From: Amblyornis subalaris
Taxonomy: Eukaryota > Chordata > Aves > Passeriformes > Ptilonorhynchidae
Direction: 5' to 3'
DNA length: 64,000 nt
Assembly: GCA_018881555.1 (NCBI GenBank)
Contig: JACAXG010000002.1
Location: 18,594,077-18,658,076 of the forward strand
Under the pieces are notes generated by a model, which was given only the letters and a program-made list of their open reading frames with translations, did no database searches and was not told where the DNA came from. Position numbers and translations under genes: made by a program. Of the stretch, positions 46,031 through 59,380 are shown piece by piece (position 1 is the first letter of the stretch; each line of letters opens with the position of its first letter).

Positions 46031-47769
46031 GCCTAGCACAGAGCTGAAGTTTTAGATTGTGGTTTCCATTGCCAGTGGTGTAGTTCACATCAAAACCCCC
46101 CAACCAACACTACAACAAACAGCTCAGGAAATAGGATCTTAAAATGTGGATTCTGAACACTGACACAGAAAGATCACTGTCACCTACCTTAATTGGTTGA
46201 CTATAGACAGATGTACCAACAGAAAAAGGTTCACATTTATTTTTTCTTCTTCCATGTAGATCATAATATATCTAATTATAAAAGGCCATTTCACCCTTTC
46301 CTTGGGTGATGTTACCAAGATAAAAAATTATTACAAGCCAACCCTAAAGAACTGAGTTTTAGTTACATAATCTTAAAAGCAAACAAAGATTAAAATGTGT
46401 GAAACTAAAAAACACTACCATTTTTAAGCCCTTCTGAACTGAATAGACTTCAGAAAAGTAATATTTCCTTTTCTTTGAAAGCTGCTCCCATCAGTAGAAG
46501 GCACCAGCATCAGTCACACACCAGTTACTCTCTTCTGTTGCTGATGTTCGTGCTTATCTAAAATTTTTCTAATGCACTAGTATTTACCAGCATAACTTGC
46601 AGGGTAGGCTAATGGATTGCTTCACAGCCTAGGTACCAAGTCTGCTAAACAAAATTTAAAAAAGAGGCACAGATATCAGAACTGTAGTCATAAATATGTA
46701 CAGCATTCTTAGAGTAATTACTGTGATCATGCTAAGCAGCCAGAGTAAAAGCAAGTCAAATGGTTACACTTTATTTTTTTAAAAGCCAAGGAAATATACA
46801 AGGGTTTTGTTAAAAAAAAGGTTCAAATGTCACAGCTAAATTAGCAGGTATAAAGCAGCTTTAAAAATTGCTACTTTAAAGAAAAATCAATTGAAATAAT
46901 AAGCTTGCCATAGAATATACCAAACAAATAATGAAAGAGAGAAGGCTGTATGTCTTTTTCTAAGTTATTATGTAATGCACTTACTCAATATTGCAATACA
47001 GACCCTAAACTGGTTTAGGATGAGGTTATCAGATCAATTCTATTAACATAATGTCATGATGAAAATCAGGAAAGAAAAATCTATAATGTGCATCTTTTTA
47101 AAACCCACTCTATGAAATAAGATACATTTACCATGTCACCTGAAAACATGAAATATGCATTCCAGAGAATAAATGCTGAAGTTTGCTTTTGGCACCTTCG
47201 TAGATGATTAATTACCTTTTTCTTCCTTCTCTCCTTTTAGCAAAGGAGAGCTGAAGACTTCAGATAGCCAACACAGGTATTATTTAAATATAAAGGAAAT
47301 TTATATGATGTGAGATCCCAACTGTCACAGTAAAATAAAATCTCATTCTCTGCTACAATGTCTGAAAAGAAGCCTCTCAATTAGAAATAAGAGGTCACAG
47401 ACTCCTCTCCTGTGGAAAACCCAATCTAACAAAGTGATATAAAGATGAACGCTTTTGTAGTTCTACTCTGTCAAGATAATTTGTAGTAATGAGACCAAAA
47501 CTCAAATGGATATAAACTTATTAAAGACAGAAGACATTTAAAAAAATAATTAATCCTGTGATTAATAGTCCTTATTTTGTACATACAAGACATTAATGAC
47601 CATGGGGTTTGGTGTGGGAATGGGGGTGGGAAGATTGTACTCAGGGGTCCCGAGTTCCTAGGTAGCACTAGCTCTCCCTCTCTAATTTTTACCTCCTACC
47701 TGAAAGATGACTGGTCTGCAATTTTGCTGTATTTTATCAAAATTATCACAAGCCTCCATAGTTAGGTCC

Positions 47770-47940
47770 ATCGGGTTGGGGTTTTTTTGTTTTGTTTCGT
47801 GCAGTTGTTTGTGGGGAGCGGTGTGGAGGTTGGTTTGGGTTTTGATTCTGTTGGTTATTTGTTGGGTTTTTTCTATTTAATTTCATTTCTTTGTCTGTTG
47901 TTTGGGGTTTTTTTCCCCTCAAAAAAAGTTTTTTGATACC
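47770..47940 (+). repeat. G/T-rich low-complexity tract
   Basis: About 170 bases on the plus strand made almost wholly of T and G, with runs such as GGGTTGGGGTTTTTTTG and TTGGGTTTTTTC. The minus strand, the WASF1 sense strand, is correspondingly A/C-rich. No gene is seen. Confidence 0.8.
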
Positions 47941-49384
47941 ATTATTTGTTGTGCAGAACGCTTCTTTCCATTACTCTTAGGTCTTTGGCAGAAAAACAGT
48001 CACATACTCTTAAAATATCCAGGTCAGAATCCCTTTTTTTTTTCCCCACTAAAATACTGTATGGTGGGAGCAGGGGGGGTTGGGAATGTGCTTGAAGGAC
48101 CATCCTGACTTTATACGTCAGTGAATCCATACATTTTGGTACATAACACATCATTTTATTAAAGCCCTAGAAGCAAGATCAAACGAAAGCATGCTGTCTT
48201 TTCCACAAGTGGTCCAAGCCACATCATGGGTATTTCTTACAGGGAACAATGCCATCTTCTTCCTACTATGCATAGCTCTCAGCTCCTCATCTCTCCTTCT
48301 TTTTCCAGTCTTTGAGCACAGTAAATTGAAAATCAGAACTGAAAGAAAAGCCAAACCAACCCACAAATAAAACACCTCTGTACAGAAAGACAAAATCCAT
48401 GTATTTCAAATCATTATGCTTCTCTAAGGATTTTCAATCAACTAAAAATCCAGCCACTCATCTAGAATTAATATCTCATTCAGGCTGAACAGTATGGGTT
48501 TTAATTGTTTCTACTATTTTGTGAGCATAGAATTCAGANACACAACTATTGCCTTTGGACTATGCAGGAGTTCAGCTTTTCCACAGCAGGTTACCTCTCC
48601 TTACAAACCTTAAACACTATCAGTACACAGGCACTATAAAAATTCTTAGTTTCTGTATTTGTGTCTGTTTTGAAAAACTGAGAACTCCCCCCAAATTTGC
48701 ATGTAAATTACGTACAACTATTCACATTTTGTTGTGCTAAAGTATGTAAGTCCTACTCTTCCTCTGCATTCCAATTCTAGTATTGCATATAAATGCAACT
48801 CAAGTGCTTCGTGCAACACAAAACAATCGTTTCCTTGTACAGGCAATTTTGCCCCCTTCAGGTCTTCAACTAATTTGCTGATTTTCAAAATAACTCAAAC
48901 AATACTGATTTAAAAATTAATTGTCTTCTGACTCCTCCATTACTATATTTAACAAAGATGAAAGTGAAACCACTTTTATTAGAGCATATACTATGTTTTC
49001 AAGCAGTTCGTAAGTTTCACTTTTTTATGATCCCAGATGATGCCAAACCAGTGTCTAAGNATTTTACTTGATACTATTAAAAGGCAGAGAATGTATTTAT
49101 AATCTGTTTAAACAACAGTATGGGATGCTGGTTTTTCATTTTTCTTTTCCTTTTTAGAGTTATGTAACCCATGGTTAGAATGAGAAGTTTCAGAAATACC
49201 TTTCATGGGGACAGAAAAGGAGAAGAAGGGTATTATTTGTTGGTGGTGTTTTTTTGTTTGTTTTGGGGGTTTTTTACCTTTTTTTTTAGTCAAACAGCTT
49301 CTGTTCATCTGTCTTGAGAACAATAAATGTGATATAAGATAAAATTATTTAATTTCCTTTTGCCCATATCCTTATAACCCATTG

Positions 49385-49588
49385 TATTGGGATTGTTAGT
49401 AATAAATTCAATTAATATCTCTAACTCTAACCTGTTGTGCCTGTGACAGTATTTGGTGAGTGAACTCTCCTGGTCCTGAACTCATGAACCCTTCGTTATA
49501 TTTTTGCTCTCCTGTCCAGCTGCAGAGGGGAGTGAGAGAGAGACTTTGGTGGGTGTCTGGCATCTAGCCAGCATCAACCCACTACATC
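49385..49588 (+). mobile_element. 3' part (R-U5) of an avian ERVL-like LTR
   Basis: AATAAATTCAATTAATATCT with an AATAAA signal is followed by GTGCCTGTGACAGTATTTGG, TGAACTCTCCTGGTCCTGAA, CCCTTCGTTATATTTTTGC, CTCCTGTCCAGCTGCAGAGG, GGCATCTAGCCAGCATC and the terminal CAACCCACTACA. I recognise this as the 3' end of a common avian LTR class. The U3 part before about 49385 is missing or unrecognisable, so the element is 5'-truncated. No coding region follows. Confidence 0.82.
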
Positions 49589-51423
49589 CATTGTTCCCTC
49601 TTCATCTTATTTCCTCATGTATTCTCTCCTTTCTTTTTGTATTTTCTTTTTTTAGGCTGAGTAACTGTTCTCTGCATTTCAGTTTTGTTTTGGCAGCTTG
49701 GATCTCTGACTCTTCTTTCTTCCAGTCACCAAAAAGCCACATGTTGCTGGGTGAAGAGAATGCAGAGTGCCAGAGGGACAGAAAAGAGGCTTAGGTCTGT
49801 GATCGGTTCTAAGAGCTCCTGCAGCCAACATTTGAACTAAGACAAAAAGTGGAGAGGAAAATGGTATAATTTTTTTGAAGACACCCATTGCTTTCCTATT
49901 AGCAACTTTTCCAGTGTATATACATGTAGATCTTAACTTTCTAAACCACTCCATTTTTTCCCATGTTCTCTGTTTAAACTAGCCTGAAAACCTTAAGATT
50001 AACAAATATTGTGCACAATGTAAACTGCCTAAAGTTGCATTTATTAAAGTTATTTAAATGTTCATTTTTATCTTACTGAATGATATTTTATAATATCCCT
50101 TTTGTTTGTGAAAATAACAAGATCAGTAACTCCTAAATAATTTAATTACTGGGATGGGGAGAGTAAGTCCTGAATTTACATAACCTGACAGAATTCTACA
50201 TAACTTATAACATTTCAAATGTATTTTAGCAACTGTTACTATTACATATCATACAGAAAATAGAACTATATGCTATATATACAGGAACACATGCCAAGAC
50301 ATACAAACCCTGCTTTTCAAGATTTCAATCAAGCCATTGACAATAATTGTCTGAAACCAAAGTAGGCATAGCTATAATTAGCTGCAAATGTGAAAAACAT
50401 TTTTTAAGTCTTTCACTTCAAAACCATATATACTAATATGATAAATTTATTACAGAAAAACAAGTAAATTTAGACCTATGCGCAAGTGTGTCCATAACTA
50501 CACACTAGGTCACTCAGTGAAGTAATTATAATTTCATCTACTGCATGGTTTTATGTCAGCTTCTGAAAACCCAGAACCCTAAAATGCATACAACCTGAAG
50601 CCAGAAGATGATGTGCCACAACACGTTCTTAGTGTTACCTCATTCCTCCTGCCTTCTCCCACCTCCTATCCATTTCCTAAGGGAGGAGAAAATACAGAAC
50701 AGAACAGCGAGGACAATCTTCCATGAAAATCAGCATTAAAAACAAGCAAAAGAAGTCCACATGCTATGCCTAGCAGAGGTGGGAAAAGCCATGAAAATTT
50801 ATCATCATCTCATAGTATAGCCAATGTGACACTGCTATAGTTAGCAGCTAACATGAAGGGATTTGATTATTCATTACAATTCATTCAGTGCAGAGTCATG
50901 AAAATGGATCAACATAGAGGTAAACAATCCTTACCCAAATGACAACCTTTCCATGTTATTGTCGAGGAAAAGAGAGAGTAGCAGAACTTACACACTTTTG
51001 TTGCATAAACTTACATGTGTTTCATAAACAGAAAACAGTTACTAATCTAGAAATTATTTCATATGTGCTGACCCCAGGCTTGTCACTGCCGGCCTGCAAG
51101 CACCCAGGTAAACTCAGGCTTCTTTTTAACCAGAAACACACACTATTTTGCTGCACTGTCTTTGTTATGACACCTGCAGATAGAAAAAAGTTGTCCTTTG
51201 TGCATGTGCAGTGGCAGGAATCCTCAGCTGCAGAAATTCTGAACAGGAGGGATAGAAGGTAGGTCACCACATGCATTATGACAGCCCCTCAAAGTACTGC
51301 AGCTACAGGAGGTTAAGTTGCTTGGATCATTTCATCATACTGACCCCATTTACAGCAATTAGCAAGAATCCTTACTCATTTTACNTCATGTTTGACAAAC
51401 ACACGGATCTAAAATTCACAGGG

Positions 51424-51660
51424 AGACAGAGAATCACAGAGACATTTCTTTAGAGGGACTTCCAGAGGCCATCCAGGCTAAGCTCCCATTCAAATGTAGA
51501 TTGTTACCAGCACTAAACCAGGACAGCCTTGGTTTTGATCCATCATGGTCTAGAAACCTGAAAGTATCAAGACTACAATCACTCTGACCAATCTGTTCCA
51601 GTGCTGCTCTATCCTCCTAAAATCTTTCTACAAGGTCTAAGAAAGTCCATGTTTACAGAT
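51424..51660 (-). mobile_element. CR1 3'-end fragment
   Basis: GACAGAGAATCACAGAGACA, AGGGACTTCCAGAGGCCATC and CAGGCTAAGCTCCCATTC, followed by AATCTGTTCCAGTGCTGC, are a diverged reverse-complement CR1 3' region. It is separated from another CR1 in the same orientation by about 50 bp. Confidence 0.82.
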
Positions 51661-51713
51661 TTAAAAGCTCAGTTCCATAGAAAAGCAAGCCAGAAGAACG
51701 TTGGCCAATAAAT

Positions 51714-52165
51714 CATAGAATCAATGCAGATCAAAAAGACCTCTGAAGATCATCTAGACCAAGTTATGTTGCTCCAGACCTTGTCCAGTCATGTTTTGAG
51801 TATCTCACAAATAGAAAGTCCACAATGTCTTCACAACTGCTCCAGTGTTTAACCAGACCCACAAAGAGAAAGTTTTTTCTTATGTTTAAAGGGGATTTCC
51901 TGTGTTTCAGTTTGTGCCCATTGCCTCTTGTCATGTCACTGGTCACCACTGAGAAGAACCTGGCCCCATCTTCTTTACTGCTTTCTGTCAGGCATTTATA
52001 CACATTGATGAGATTCCTCCAAGCCTCCTCTACTCCAGGCTAAACAACCTCAGCTCCTCGAGACAATCTCCACATTATAGATGGTCCAATCCCTTAAAAC
52101 TTTTTGTGGCCTTTCACTCCAGTATATCTGTCTCTTCCAAACACCTGAATGTGATTATTANACTC
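51714..52165 (-). mobile_element. CR1 3'-end fragment (second of a pair)
   Basis: It begins AATCATAGAATCAATGCAGA, then AAAAAGACCTCTGAAGATCA and TCTAGACCAAGTTATG. It continues through CAACTGCTCCAGTGTTTAAC, CCCATTGCCTCTTGTCATGT, CACTGAGAAGAACCTGGCCC, and TCCAGGCTAAACAACCTCAG. All are reverse-complement CR1 3' sequence. It ends in diverged sequence near an N at 52161. Confidence 0.92.
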
Positions 52166-53833
52166 TTATCTATATCCAAATGTTAAAATAAATAAAACCA
52201 TTAAAAAAGGCATCCAAACACTTACAGAAGGAAAAAATCCACCAAAATTTGTCACCCTCATAGAGTCCAAATTTCCAGAAACTTTTATTGACATTAGAAT
52301 TAAAATAAACATCTTCATTTACTACAATATTCAGAGACTTTTAAAGGCATCGCAGTGCTAATCTAGTGCTCATTGAATAACTACTGTTACTAGTGCATGG
52401 ATGAAGCAAGNATAGTGCATGCTTTATAATTCCACAGAAAGCCTTCAGTAATTTTTTTATGTTCCTGAAAAGCAGTTAGAATTAATTTCCCCAGAGAAGC
52501 TAGGAAAGAGATCTATCTTTGGTAATTTCAAGTAAAATTCCACTATGGATTAGGGAAAAAAATTATCTGAGCTCACAAAACATACAAAATGTGTGCACTT
52601 TTCTATTCTGTAAGCACAAAATCTCTCTGTACAAACTACACGATTTCATATATTTGCTACAATAACAGCTTTGCAGCTCTGAATAACATCAACCATCGTG
52701 GTATCTTCTGCTGGCCTAGAATTTATTATGCTAAGAATATAAATGCAAGCAGGCAGACAAATTCACTCTGTTTTCATCAGGGATATAGATGCTATTCAAG
52801 CTCATAAATGAAGAAACTTAGCAATAAAGATTAATGATCAAATCCTGCAAGATTATGTAATCTTCAAATGCATTTCCCAATGCAAATCAAGATAAGACAA
52901 TTTCTCCCAAGTTTATTTTCTAAACATCATCGCATGCATGCAAAACCCCCAAAAATCCTAGTTCTCTGCCCCGACTGCAAGATTGCAGGCTAGAAAAGAA
53001 GATTCAACATTGTTCTTGTCAATAATTTTCAACCCTACAGACACAGCAGGTGGTTGGTTAGATCCAAACACTGAGAGAAAAGCAGGATCACCAGAATGCT
53101 TTCAGCCTCCCTGGAGCACCACCAATTCCTGAACGAGGTAATTCAAGATACATGTGCAACCTGCTATCTGAATTCACTTGATATGTAGTCCACACTCTGT
53201 TTGAGACTTTCAAATATCACAGGGGAAAAGGGGCTGCAGACAACCAAAGTGCTCTGGAGCTGCAGTCTGTCCCTTACTGACACCTGTCTCTCCCTCCCTC
53301 CATATGAGAAGTACACATCCAATCCTACGACACTCCAAAAGATGGAAACAGATTGGCTGCCTAACATCTACAGAGTGTTGATGGTTCTGAGGCATGATTA
53401 CAATTGGGACCATACTACATAAATTGCTTTAGGGCCATTTCTGGTTGCTGCCTTTCTGATAGACACAAGAAATCTCTGTTGATGCTTTTGCTGTACCGCA
53501 CATGTACAATTAGCAACAGTTCTGTCAGAAACATACAGATCTTGTGTCCTAAAAGTGAGCACATGACAACAATAGGCCTGTGAGAAACATCCCCTAGAGC
53601 TGAAGCTATATGGCTGTCCTGTACAGCTAAAGGACTTTGTCTTACAATTCAAACTAAAAACTGTATCTTACAGAAAGAGATCACTTCTGGTGATTTCATT
53701 TCTAATTTGTAGCCTACATTCCCCTTAAGGCTTTTGTCAGTAAGGAAACTGTCCATTAGACGCCCACTGTTGACTGGTAACATTATCTTTGATTCTCATT
53801 AGTGAAATGATGCTCCCTGCATGCTTTTCAGTC

Positions 53834-53858
53834 TTTTTTTTTTTTTTTTTTTTTTTTT
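53834..53858 (+). repeat. Poly(T) tract, 25 nt
   Basis: An uninterrupted run of T. No retrotransposon body that it could be the tail of is recognisable on either side. Confidence 0.95.
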
Positions 53859-56710
53859 GCCATTGAAACTGTAGACTATAATAACAGTATCTGTTTCTGT
53901 CAGGGAAAAAAGAACCAAACCAAACCACACTGCAAACACAACACAGTAAGAGCCCCTTCCCTCAATTACAACTAAACTAGGCTGTAAAATTTCAGGTTTC
54001 ATATCCAAGAATCTTTTGAGATATATGATGTTTATGTCCGCACCATTCTGTAATCCACAATTTTGTAACTGTCTAAAACTAAATTCTGAAATTAAATTCT
54101 GAATGCAAAAAAGTGAAAAATAATAATTTTGAAATTATTAATAGGGCATAAGGAGTCTGCAGAGTTGGCTCTAATTCCAAGCATCTTACATTGTGTTAAC
54201 TTTAAGCAGTCCACAAAGGTTCTCCATCCCTTTAGCCTTTCCACATGAAAGAAAACATACACTTCCCATTTTTCTCACATGTTTTACTAAATCCAATTAA
54301 GCCTTGAAGTACATAAATACCTTTAAACAAAAGATGTTGCATAAACAGAATTTTTGGAAGACCAAACTGCAATACNAACTACAGAAATATTTCACAGCAA
54401 AGAACAAAGTAAACATTCAGGTTTCACTGTGTTTCAGTTTTTCTTCATAAAATATTTGTGATACAAAAGTTGTTACCATTTTCTAGATCTTAGTTTGAAA
54501 AGTATACATTTCTCTTTCTATGTTAGGATAAGAAATATTCTGCTCCTTTACATACACAAAAAAACCCCAAACCCTGGAACTCAACTTCCATAAATATCCA
54601 GTATCTCTCTGCAGCAGCTGCTTATGCACCAAAATCTACCCTCAAAATGATGCTGCCCACACATAATGATTACTCATTTAAACCAGAAACAGAAACTTTA
54701 AAATAAGGGTGAGCACTATCTCTATATCAAAAGACATTGAAAGAAAAAAAGCCCAAAGAGTTAAAGTCGAAAATCACATTTGTGGTCATAGCCTGAGAAT
54801 TTCAGCTTCTATTTCCTAACTGACCATCCAAGAAAATGGACTGTGGTATATGTGCTTGTGTGCTGGGTACCAAAGATATTAGTGTACAGCAGGTTTCCAA
54901 CCAAAAGGATTCTTCTGTTCAAAAGGTTTTGAGTTTCTCAGAAGAATAATTCATGACAGCAACAGATTTGCAATCACAAAACATTTGACTCAAAATTAGT
55001 CCATTTTCATGTTTTAAGCTTAAAAATTTCCATTCATACATGCATGCACATTTCTCATTACAGTGCNCAGCTGTCATGCACTGCAGCAGTTGCTTCCTTC
55101 ATGCTCAAAAAAAAGTATTTCCCAATCTCCACCCTTCTCCACTGCATGAGCTTTGGGAGGTTTTTTATAAAGCTATACCAGTCCCTCAGATGATCTTCCA
55201 TTACTCATATATGAACATCCCCTGCTCAGGTCAGTCTGCTCCTCAGTCAACTGAGAGCAATTTGGTTCTGTTTGCATACACCTTAATGTTTACATATATA
55301 TTTATATACTAAAGTATCTCTCCTTTTTTCCTTTTGTGTGTATGTCTTACTATGGAATGTATCTGAAAGTACTTCTATCTTTAAATAGATTTTATGTTCC
55401 AACACCCAAACATCAATTTACAGTGATTCCTTCTTGTGCAAAATATTGGATACAGAACAATATTGAAAGAATGGTATGTGCTCAAAGCTTTTGTTTCCTT
55501 TGCTATGGTAATTACTACATTTCATATCTAACTATAGACAGTAAAACTGAATTAATACCAAAGAATTAAGATTTTACAGACAGCTTCCTCTACACACAAT
55601 GTGAAACTGAATCACCTGTATCTTCCAAATAGTACAGACTAGTTAGTGTATTTTCTATACACTGGAACATGGTGAAAAACCTTGTAAATTAAGTTGGCAT
55701 CCAGGGAATTCCCTCAAAATCCAGACTAGAGATATGTCACATTTTCTCATTGATGGATCTAACTGAAGTGCTCATCTGCTGACATCGAAAGGCACATTTG
55801 TTTTTCTTTTTGCCTCTTTTCTTCCCCCCACTCTCTGGGTTTTTTTTGTTTTAATAGTCACTTTTGCTTTTCTCCTGACACCATTTCAGGTTTCATCAAA
55901 ATGATTTTGGCTAAGGAGAACATCAGTAACTGGGAAAAGAGACCTCTTCACCCCAAACTCTGAACTTTGGCGTAGTATTAAATAACAACAAAAAAATGGG
56001 CAAGATTATCTGATATCCCTATACTACAGCAATCTTTGATCTGTCTGAGAGAGTGCCATAATTTGCTTCGGCTGCTAAGCAACAAATTAAATATGATTTA
56101 GTATATTTAAATGCATTATTCCTCCTACTGCTCTTCTGACTGAAAAAATAAAGTTAGAATAATGCTGTTGGCATAGTCTTGAGCAAAGGTCCTGTATTTC
56201 AGGAGGTGTACTAATTGTGAGCCAAAGAATATGTATTTGTTTGCCCTGCAGTAAAAATGAGGAAATACAGAGAACACAATGTCCTACAATCTATTTCCAG
56301 AGTCACTATTGTTTGGAACATCATCATACCTACAGGGATTACAATTTTGCCTATATTAGCCAGCTCATGGCAAGATAATAGGTAAGACAAACATAAGATG
56401 GATAAGTAACTCCACCTGGGGCTCTCTGAGATCAACTATAGTTTATTGGGAATTCAGCATTCCATTCTGAGATTTCACACACGTGGATGCTACATTTCCA
56501 GCTGAGAAAGCCAACTGAACAAAACCAAGCTTTAGTATCCATCAAAAATACCCCCTGCTCAGAAACCAGGAATACAACACTAGTCTTTTGATTACAATAT
56601 GCTACTTCTGTAACAAAGCACACAGAAAAAAAAATTTAATGTGACATTCCAGTAAAAATGCAGTGAAATCACAACAGACCTTTGTTTTCCAAATTAGGTG
56701 CACTATAAAT

Positions 56711-57463
56711 TCATAGAATCACAGAGTGGTTCAGGTTGGAAGAGACCTCTAAAGATCACCTTGTCCAACCCCCCTGCCTGGCTGCTCAAAGCTCCGTCCA
56801 GCCTGGCCTTGAAAACTCCCAAGGATGGGGCATCCACAACTACTCTAGAAAACCAGTACCAGTGTCTCACCACCTCCACAGTGAATAATTTCTTCCTAAT
56901 AGCTAATCTAAACCCACTCTCTTTCATTTTAAAGCCATGTCCAATCACTGCAGGCCTCTGTAAAAATTCCCTCTCCATCTCTCTTGCAGNACCCCTTAAG
57001 TACTGGAAGGTGGTGTAAGGTCTCCCCAAAGCCTTCTCTTTTCCAGGCTGAGCAACCCCATCTCTCAGCCTGTCTTCATAGGAGAGGTGCTCCTGCCTCC
57101 TCTGATCGTCTTTGTGGCCCTCCTCTGGATTTGCTCCAATAGATCCACATAATTCTCATGTTGGGGGCCCTAGAGCTGTATGCAGCACTGCAGGTGGGGT
57201 CTCACCAGAGCAGAGTAGAGGAGCAGAATCACCTCCCTTGCCCTGCTGGCCACGCTGCTTTTGATGAGCCCAGGACATAGCTGGCTTTCTGGGCTATAAG
57301 CACACACTGCTGGCTCATGTTGAGCTTCTTATCCATTGACACCACCAAGTCCTTCTCCTCAGGGCTGCTCTCAATCCATTCTCCACCCAGTCTGTATTCG
57401 TGCTTGGGACTGCCCTGACCCAGGTGTACGACCTTGCACTTGGCCTTGTTGAACTTCATGAGG
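56711..57463 (-). mobile_element. CR1 LINE, 3' about 750 bp including the end of ORF2
   Basis: The plus strand starts TTCATAGAATCACAGAGTGG, TTCAGGTTGGAAGAGACCTC and TTGTCCAACCCCCCTGCCTG, the reverse complement of a CR1 3' end. It runs without a large gap to the ORF2 C-terminus, which on minus at 57229-57459 reads [40 protein letters not shown], then [20 protein letters not shown]. The reading frame then breaks. This is the longest and least diverged CR1 in the window, 5'-truncated as usual. It has one N at 56990. Confidence 0.96.
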
Positions 57464-58909
57464 ATCAGACAGACAGTTTCTCAGAATGCAAGAGACCGGT
57501 TGTAACTGGTCAATCACCTTCAATCTAAAACACAAAATAAAGCACTGTTAAAGATAGAAAATAACCTTTGAGTTTGGAGAAGGAAAGGAACACCCAGCTT
57601 CCTTTCACATCCTTAAAGCAACTATGTTAAATGTGAATTGAAAGCAAGTAACAACATTTGGTGTGTGGGCAGGAGGCTTGCTTTGCTACTACCAGCATTT
57701 GTCATGTATCTACCGAATAGAAGCACTTTAGGTCTTAATCCTGTGGTACTAATTGTTAAACAGTAACAAAACCATCAGAATCACAGGAAAGTTTTATTTG
57801 TATACATTTTAATGCCTATTTTGGAGACCAAAATACTCTTGCATTCTTCATCTCACAGTAACTTTCTGTCTGCACATTATTCAAATTATTTACTATTATC
57901 TATGTCACTAGATGAACATTAGCCTGTAGTAATAACTTTGTGAGGAATGTCTTCTTTATTTATCTACATCACTATGATGGATGCCTTTAATTTTGGCTGC
58001 AATATTATAGAAAAATAAACTACTAGATTAGGTTGTCAGAAAACATCTTTTAAAACTTTCATGAACAAAAGATTAACAAAAATTAATTCCTTCACACACA
58101 AATCTATCAGACCTCATTCCTCCACTCTCTGTTCAAATTTTATCTTCAAAAGAAATACTTAACATGGTAAGAGGCTTAGTTTGACCTCATTATTTATGTA
58201 AAAAGAATACCAATATTAACTGTATTAATCAAAACAAAGTATGATGATAAATGTATTTGAACTACATGGGTATGAAGCAGGTTTTACTGCAAATATTCAC
58301 AATGTGACTGTAACACTGTTTTTGACATATCTGTTCATTTTTCCTCATCTGAAAGGTCATGGTATACACATCCCCAAAAAGGGGTTATATATTCATCTAT
58401 AAAAAAGATTCAACATGTATATAGATGGACAATCTCTACTGGGATGACATCCTCAAAGGCCAACACAGAGTAATACCAGGTTAAAGTGATTGTGTAACTG
58501 CTGCTGGGGCTACTACTAAGAAATTCCAGAATTTTCAACACTATACAGCTGTTCAGTAGTAATGACTTCTCATCACTGCAAAGATGAAAATTAAAAGAGA
58601 CATATTCTTTTTCCTGTTAATTTACAAGTTTGGAAATTTTGCCTTCTTCTCTAAGATATAAATCTAAGGAAGCCTTTTCGGGACTGGGCGTTCAAGATGT
58701 TCAGGACCATTTTTCCTTCACTTTGCCAAGTGCTTGATTCCTGAGTCATCTTTAAACTATCACAGATTGTAAGAATAGTTGTACAGGACATCTAATTCTG
58801 ATCCTGTTTATACATGGACCCACCCCCCAAAAAACCCTAGACAAACAAAACCCAAACAAAACCCCATACCCAAACTCTTTGTATAATAATAAAAGGAATG
58901 ACATGGAAA

Positions 58910-59380
58910 AACTTGAGGAATGAGTCATCTGAAACTGTGTCAGTACAAGGAGATAAGGCTGACAGCTGACAGGGCAAGTGGCAGCCCTGCTGAGAAGGAC
59001 CTGAGGGTTGCAACAGACCCTAAGCTGAAGACAAGCCAACAATGCTTTTTCATCACAAATAAGGCAAATGGCACACTGGGCTGTATTAGGGAGAAAAATA
59101 ACAAGGCAGAAATAAGACCAAACGAAAGAAAAGTTACCATTCTGCCTCTAACTCAATACTAGCAGGGAAAACCTAGAATACTGGTTTTGGTTGTGACTTC
59201 AAAAAGACCATCAGGAAACTGGAGAGGACCCCCCTGGATGGTAAAGGGCTGAGAATTCAACCTCCAAGCAGACTAGGCAAGCTAGAGCATTTCAGCCAAA
59301 AGGACTCAGGAGCAATTTAATAACAGCAAATTACATAGTTCTGAGTCCAACAGGGGTCTGGACTACATAGGGCGAGTTCC
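58910..59380 (+). mobile_element. CR1-like LINE fragment, decayed
   Basis: In plus orientation the translation GSPAEKDLRVATDPKLKTSQ then QCFFITNKANGTLGCIRE matches the usual CR1 segment with SPAEKDLGVLVD...MSQQC...KAN..LGCI. Downstream, ACCTAGAATACTGGTTTTGG resembles the HLEYWVQFW line. The later part (59220-59380) is weakly CR1-like, and its end is uncertain. Confidence 0.78.

Noticed and set aside
53060..53420. Possible gene fragment with frames on both strands
   Set aside because: The translations match nothing recognisable and there is no intron-exon structure.
57229..57459. Open frame starting [14 protein letters not shown]
   Set aside because: It is the end of the CR1 reverse-transcriptase ORF inside a truncated LINE, not a host gene. 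It is recorded with the CR1.
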